Shown here piece by piece: positions 4,692 through 6,487 of a stretch of DNA of 6,487 nt. Position 1 is the first letter of the stretch. Each line of letters begins with the position of its first letter. The position numbers were made by a program, and so were the translations under genes. Under the pieces are notes generated by a model. That model made no database searches, was not told the origin of the DNA, and saw only the letters and a list, made by a program, of their open reading frames with translations. Source of the stretch: Kiloniellales bacterium (lineage in GTDB: Bacteria; Pseudomonadota; Alphaproteobacteria; Kiloniellales; JAKSDN01); contig JAKSDN010000602.1 in assembly GCA_022360075.1 (NCBI GenBank), positions 1 through 6,487 on the forward strand. Direction: 5' to 3'.

Positions 4692-4804
4692 GACCTTCCC
4701 GCTTTTCCCATTGTACTTCGGCAGCGTCGCCGTCAAGTCCGCGTTGCTCCCCTTGACCGCTCCTTTCCTGCCTTCGTGTTTCCAACGCTCAAGCGGGGAA
4801 GGTC
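4692..4804. repeat. Inverted repeat, 113 bp, pyrimidine-rich interior
   Basis: GACCTTCCCGCTT (4692-4704) pairs with AAGCGGGGAAGGTC (4791-4804) with a single bulged G. Inside are GTCAAG/CTTGAC and GCGTT/AACGC pairings. The plus strand of the interior is rich in C and T and shares TCAAGTCC(A/G)C with the interior of the 2659-2950 repeat. It ends 57 bases before the next gene. Confidence 0.55.
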
Positions 4805-4861
4805 GATTGCAAGTCCTCGCACTAGAGTCGCATGTTACGAGGCGTTTAGCACCATAGAGGT

Positions 4862-5038
4862 ATGCACAAATACACCATCGACGTTGTGGAGCGGTACTTT
4901 GCCGCCCTTGAGGTGGAAGCAGAAAGCAAATCCGATGCGGAGTACCAAGCGACCCAAGCGTACCGCGAAGGTCGCATTGAGTGGCGTGTCGATCAGCCGG
5001 AGTTTGAAGTTGTTTCTGTGGAGGAGGAGCCTGCTTGA
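4862..5038 (+). CDS. DpnD/PcfM-like small protein, 58 residues
   Basis: The ATG at 4862 opens a frame reading MHKYTIDVVERYFAALEVEA, then ESKSDAEYQATQAYREGRIEW, RVDQPEFEVVSVEEEPA. Two strands (YTIDVVE, LEVEAES), a helix (SDAEYQATQAYREGRI) and a closing strand (EFEVVSVE) match what I know of the DpnD/PcfM-like family. The match includes the motif of a V-E-A-x-S strand end, then an acidic-Ala helix and Y-R-x-G-x-I. These are small proteins of mobile elements without an established biochemical role. The assignment is by eye and unverified. GAGG ends only one base before the ATG, too close for a normal ribosome binding site. Codon use is ordinary and the protein is acidic. It is the last of the plus-strand series, converging on the primase gene. 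Confidence 0.68.
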   Translation: MHKYTIDVVERYFAALEVEAESKSDAEYQATQAYREGRIEWRVDQPEFEVVSVEEEPA

Positions 5039-5075
5039 GAGCGGCTGGGACGAGCAGCGACGGAGAATTCGCACG

Positions 5076-5107
5076 GAAGAACGCCTCGTACCCACGGGGC
5101 ATTCTTC
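5076..5107 (+). terminator. Imperfect hairpin after the 58-codon gene
   Basis: GAAGAACGCCTCGT (5076-5089) pairs with ACGGGGCATTCTTC (5094-5107), with one mismatch and one G-U, around a four-base loop. It is followed by a T-containing but interrupted stretch (TCGTTTCATTT). It is a likely but not ideal terminator. Confidence 0.5.
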
Positions 5108-5128
5108 TCGTTTCATTTGAACAGAAGG

Positions 5129-5160
5129 AAAACGCGCCTGCACAGCGATCAGCAGGCGCG
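5129..5160 (-). terminator. Terminator of the primase gene
   Basis: On the minus strand, CGCGCCTGC (from 5160 down) pairs over 9 bp with GCAGGCGCG ending at 5133, followed by TTTT (5132-5129). It starts about 10 bases after the primase stop and separates the convergent units. Confidence 0.7.
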
Positions 5161-5169
5161 CGGGGCGGG

Positions 5170-6213
5170 CTATAGCCCACCCGCCAGTTTCTTCAGCAGT
5201 GCTTCATCGGCACTGTGCGGCTTGAAGCCATCGGGCACGTCGGGCGCATAGACGAAGCAGCTCCGCGCAAGCGCGGGGAGCATCTTCTCGGTTCCGGAGC
5301 GACCGGGCTCATCACCGTCAAAGAGGACGGTGACGTGTGTGACGCCGCGTCCAGCGAGAAGCTCGATTTGCTGGCGCGACATCGAGCGGCCCATTGGTGA
5401 GACCACCGATACGCCAAGCTCATGGAGCCGGAACACCGACCAGTAGCTTTCGACAAGCACCACCGACGCGACCGGATCAGGAAGGCGGTGGACATTGAAA
5501 AGCTCCAATTGCTTGTGGAACTGCTTGGGCAAGAGGTATCGCGGGACATCGTCCGGCGGTTCCTCGTCTGCCCAGCGTCCGGCATAGGCGACAAGCTCGC
5601 CTCCGGCGTTATGGATCGGGATCGCAACGCGGTTCTTCATGATGCCGCGCCCACAAAATCCGAGACCGAAGGTCTCGATCGTCGCCTGTGACACGCGAGC
5701 GGTGAGGTAGGGGTGGTCGGGGTCGAGCTTCAGTGCAAAGCCAAGGGGGCTGTTCGCAGTCGGTTGCTCGATAGCCTCGTTGTCTTCATCTTCCTCCGTC
5801 TCGTCAGGTGGTTCTTCAGGCGGAGCTTCGTCCACCTCGGGAGGAGTATCCTTTGCCGCCGCTCCCTTGGAACGCCGTGACGGAACCCTCGGCTCGCGAG
5901 CGGGCTTTTCTCCCTTGGGCGGTGCGGTCGGGATGTCACAGATCTCCGCGACGGTGATCGCCGCCTCGCGCGCATCAACGTCGTCGCTTTGCATCACAAA
6001 GTCGATGACATTGCCGTGTGCGTCACAGCCGAAGCAGTTGAACAAGCGGCGTTCGAGATTGACCTTAAACGAGCCTTTCCGTTCACGATGGAACGGACAG
6101 AGCGCGGAGCGCTGCGGCCCGTCGCCTTTTAGGGCAACGCCATAGTGTGCGAGCACTGCCGCAAAGTCGGCGTGCTCGCGGACGTACTTGATATCGACAC
6201 GTTGTGCTGGCAC
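5170..6213 (-). CDS. Stand-alone DnaG-like primase, CHC2 zinc finger plus Toprim domain
   Basis: A 347-residue protein likely to synthesise RNA primers for element replication. The N-terminal CHC2 zinc finger has C39, H42, C60 and C63 in CPFHRERKGSFKV and LFNCFGCDAHGNVIDFV. Residues 98-152 are a Pro/Glu/Asp-rich disordered linker. The core follows: NRVAIPIHN (194-202), GELVAYAGR (205-213), PRYLLPKQFHKQLELFNVHR, then the Toprim domain with E255 in VVLVESYWSVFRL, the D299-x-D301 pair in LFDGDEPGRSG, and PDGFKPHSADEALL. Toprim motif I is altered: DnaG usually has EGYxD, here ESYWS; the Glu is kept. There is no C-terminal helicase-binding domain, so it is shorter than chromosomal DnaG (about 600 residues). 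GTG at 6213 is chosen for its AGGAG at a 7-base spacing and its match to the family start; the frame is open to a TTG at 6300. Confidence 0.9.
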   Translation of the reverse strand: MPAQRVDIKYVREHADFAAVLAHYGVALKGDGPQRSALCPFHRERKGSFKVNLERRLFNCFGCDAHGNVIDFVMQSDDVDAREAAITVAEICDIPTAPPKGEKPAREPRVPSRRSKGAAAKDTPPEVDEAPPEEPPDETEEDEDNEAIEQPTANSPLGFALKLDPDHPYLTARVSQATIETFGLGFCGRGIMKNRVAIPIHNAGGELVAYAGRWADEEPPDDVPRYLLPKQFHKQLELFNVHRLPDPVASVVLVESYWSVFRLHELGVSVVSPMGRSMSRQQIELLAGRGVTHVTVLFDGDEPGRSGTEKMLPALARSCFVYAPDVPDGFKPHSADEALLKKLAGGL

Positions 6214-6220
6214 GGCAGTG

Positions 6221-6225
6221 CTCCT
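6221..6225 (-). promoter_or_regulatory. Ribosome binding site of the primase
   Basis: AGGAG on the minus strand, 7 bases before the GTG at 6213. It decides the start and is the only clear Shine-Dalgarno sequence in the element part of the window, in contrast to the five small genes. Confidence 0.8.
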
Positions 6226-6270
6226 CTCGTTCGTGTGGTTGCGAAATGAACGGAACAAGTATCCGCGCAT

Positions 6271-6300
6271 ATCATAGTATAGATTTGTGTATACAAACAA
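6271..6300 (-). promoter_or_regulatory. Probable promoter of the primase
   Basis: Minus-strand TATGAT (plus 6271-6276), with TATACT overlapping it by one base upstream (6276-6281), offers good -10 boxes. TTGTTT (6295-6300) is 18 bases upstream of TATGAT and is a modest -35. The space between them holds TTTGTGTATACAAA (6284-6297), a palindrome at 6 of 7 pairs, which would make a classic repressor site. Confidence 0.5.
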
Positions 6301-6339
6301 GATGGTGTGTAAGGATTGTGTAATTGTTGTTGTGTATAC
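6285..6339. repeat. TGTGTA repeat cluster upstream of the primase
   Basis: TTGTGTATAC occurs at 6285-6294 and again at 6330-6339, 45 bases apart. Between them are TGTGTAAG (6306-6313) and TGTGTAAT (6317-6324). Another copy, TGTGTAA, is on the minus strand at about 6451-6457. The stretch is AT-rich. Candidate roles are operator array, iterons for a replication initiator, or integrase arm sites; TGTGTAAG is shared with the left end (2246-2265). Confidence 0.55.
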
Positions 6340-6487
6340 TGGTCTCGTTTAGCACACAACGTACCTATTACTCCGTGCTTCAAAGTCAGCGTCGTCTCAC
6401 TGTTGCCTCTCACCACACTCGGGACATGGCTGCACCCGAGCTTAGGAGCTTTACACACGGTTCACGAGCTTGGGCGCGTTCGACGGC
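6340..6487. other. Right-edge region, no assignable gene
   Basis: Two short frames run off the window edge. On the plus strand ATG at 6426 opens MAAPELRSFTHGSRAWARST with no ribosome binding site. On the minus strand 25 codons from the edge end at TGA (6410-6412), reading AVERAQAREPCVKLLSSGAA and so on, which could be the end of a gene upstream of the primase. Neither is long enough to choose between them or to call. Confidence 0.3.

Larger units (their letters stand above)
2190..6487. mobile_element. Integrated element inserted in tRNA-Leu(UAA), left end and interior (right end outside window)
   Basis: From the tRNA break onward the sequence shifts to lower GC with AT-rich patches, single-gene transcription units for very small proteins, dense inverted repeats and a stand-alone primase. 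This contrasts with the ordinary chromosomal genes to the left. Primase plus unassigned small genes next to a tRNA is typical of satellite phages, phage-plasmids or integrative plasmid-like elements. No integrase, excisionase, structural or transfer gene lies within the window, so the class cannot be fixed. A mis-joined assembly at the conserved tRNA sequence is the main alternative. Confidence 0.65.

Noticed and set aside
4242..5180. Long minus-strand reading frame of 312 codons
   Set aside because: It runs antisense through two plus-strand genes, two terminators and an inverted repeat, has no ribosome binding site, and its translation is Arg/Pro/Ser-rich without any domain pattern.

Overview
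The left third (about 1-2190) looks like chromosome of a GC-rich bacterium, probably an alphaproteobacterium. It holds the 3' end of a catalase-peroxidase gene (katG), then a two-gene ArsR-repressor/SRPBCC-protein operon, then the 3' half of a tRNA-Leu(UAA) gene on the minus strand with its CCA encoded. The lineage is inferred from protein style and the encoded CCA; it was not tested by a search.

Transfer-RNA identity stops exactly at the outer end of the anticodon stem, near 2189/2190. Beyond it the sequence changes character: an AT-rich stretch with TGTGTA direct repeats, tiny genes, many inverted repeats, and a phage/plasmid-type primase. The simplest reading is that 2190 onward is an element integrated at the anticodon arm of tRNA-Leu(UAA). 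On that reading the window holds the distal attachment junction, and the rebuilt tRNA and the integrase lie beyond the right edge. No integrase, capsid, relaxase or partition gene is visible here.

The element from 2190 to about 5110 is a series of five very small plus-strand genes (40, 73, 94, 73 and 58 codons). None has a clear Shine-Dalgarno sequence. Two have a near-perfect extended -10 (TGGTATAAT) only 6-9 bases before the ATG, so leaderless or almost leaderless transcripts are likely. The first four are each followed by a version of one CCCGCCA/TGGCGGG hairpin; three of these are typical intrinsic terminators. The long spaces between the genes are not simple: they hold nested inverted repeats of about 110-290 bp, plus local hairpins and terminators. 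The 58-codon gene resembles the DpnD/PcfM small-protein family, the 94-codon product is a clean coiled coil, and the other three are unassigned.

The right part holds a minus-strand primase of 347 residues with a CHC2 zinc finger, an acidic linker and a Toprim catalytic domain. It has its own ribosome binding site, promoter-like region and terminator, and faces the small-gene series. TGTGTA repeats upstream of it recall those at the left end and may be operator, replication-initiator or integrase arm sites. The last 150 bases hold no gene that can be called with confidence.
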